From Acidobacteriota bacterium (GTDB lineage Bacteria > Acidobacteriota > Vicinamibacteria > Vicinamibacterales > CAVVIG01), in NCBI GenBank assembly GCA_016195295.1, contig JACPZV010000342.1, positions 1-5,853 on the forward strand: a stretch of DNA of 5,853 bases, in the 5' to 3' direction. Below, piece after piece: positions 5,551-5,853 of the stretch. How positions within the stretch are numbered: position 1 is the stretch's first letter; every line of letters starts with the position of its first letter. Below the pieces are notes generated by a model, which saw only the letters and a program-made list of their open reading frames with translations, was not told the origin of the DNA and did no database searches. The position numbers and the translations under genes were made by a program.

Positions 5551-5853
5551 TTAGTATCTAAGTGCATATTGCAGCTTCACCAGGAGCTGATTCGAGTCGA
5601 GCTGCCACCGGTCGAGAATGTTGCGAACGTTGTGGTTGTAGACGACAAACAGATCGGCGACAGGTTTGAAGGTCCATCGCAGTCTCGTGTTGACCCCGAT
5701 CGACTCCGTCGTCGTGTCGTATTGAACGTAGCTCGCGATGTTGAGATCGGGCGACAGATTCACTCTCGCTCGTGTTCCGGCGACGGTCTCGACGAAGTTG
5801 CCGGCGAGGACACGGCCCACGTCACGCTCGCCCGTAAACTCGACCGTCAGGAG
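5551..5853 (-). CDS. DUF5916-family protein, C-terminal end (5' part outside window)
   Basis: The frame is open to the right edge (first visible residues LLTVEFTGERDVGRV), and the gene ends naturally at TAA 5553-5551. The visible 100 residues are the last strands of the C-terminal outer-membrane barrel of DUF5916 proteins: RARVNLSPDLNIASYVQYD, GVNTRLRWTFKPVADLFVVY and the terminal LLVKLQYALRY. The GTG at 5820 is an internal Val, not a start. The strand pair YD..., GVNTRLRW, KP.AD matches YDN..., GVQSRFRW, KPGND in the shortened DUF5916 ORF at 2575-3144, so the window holds parts of two different family members. Here this block lies about 60 residues from the C-terminus, which shows where it normally belongs. 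Substrate and function are unknown. Confidence 0.82.
   Translation of the reverse strand, partial: LLTVEFTGERDVGRVLAGNFVETVAGTRARVNLSPDLNIASYVQYDTTTESIGVNTRLRWTFKPVADLFVVYNHNVRNILDRWQLDSNQLLVKLQYALRY

Noticed and set aside
1..5853. CRISPR arrays, tRNA or rRNA genes, insertion sequences, att sites
   Set aside because: No regularly spaced direct repeats, no cloverleaf-like sequence, no transposase or integrase motifs and no terminal inverted repeats near the joins were seen by eye.

Overview
The window is GC-rich and looks like environmental Acidobacteriota DNA, possibly class Vicinamibacteria. I infer this from the gene families: an Oar-like TonB-dependent receptor, DUF5916-type outer-membrane proteins, YVTN/YncE-like propellers, a secreted LamG-like protein and a secreted phosphatase-like protein. 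No marker gene is present to prove it.

Layout. On the + strand, 3-1328 is the C-terminal part of a UvrD/PcrA-type superfamily 1 helicase that runs off the left edge. Everything else is on the - strand and is read from the right edge leftwards: the C-terminal end of a DUF5916 protein (5551-5853); the last quarter of a beta-propeller without its start (5332-5550); an intact secreted LamG-like protein (4672-5295); an intact low-molecular-weight phosphatase/ArsC-like protein (4180-4638); an intact seven-repeat secreted beta-propeller (3153-4130); a severely shortened DUF5916 protein (2575-3144); and a severely shortened Oar-like TonB-dependent receptor (1325 to about 2584). The helicase and receptor genes converge, and their stop codons overlap. 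Intergenic gaps are short, so the - strand genes could form one transcription unit for exported and envelope proteins. No promoter or Rho-independent terminator is recognisable.

The main anomaly is the state of the large envelope genes. The DUF5916 gene and the receptor gene each keep recognisable blocks in the right order, but the long stretches between blocks are missing. I see about four internal joins that all keep the reading frame, one out-of-frame join between the two genes, and one join between a DUF5916 stop codon and the interior of a propeller gene. Two joins can be supported inside the window because paralogous copies are present. The broken genes belong to families that are usually multicopy in such genomes, while the helicase part, phosphatase, LamG-like protein and one propeller are uninterrupted. 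Either the contig is a mosaic from assembly collapse between paralogs, or the locus has suffered very recent deletions. I do not see a new defence or mobile system here; the deletion mosaic and the unusual exported phosphatase are what deserve a second look.
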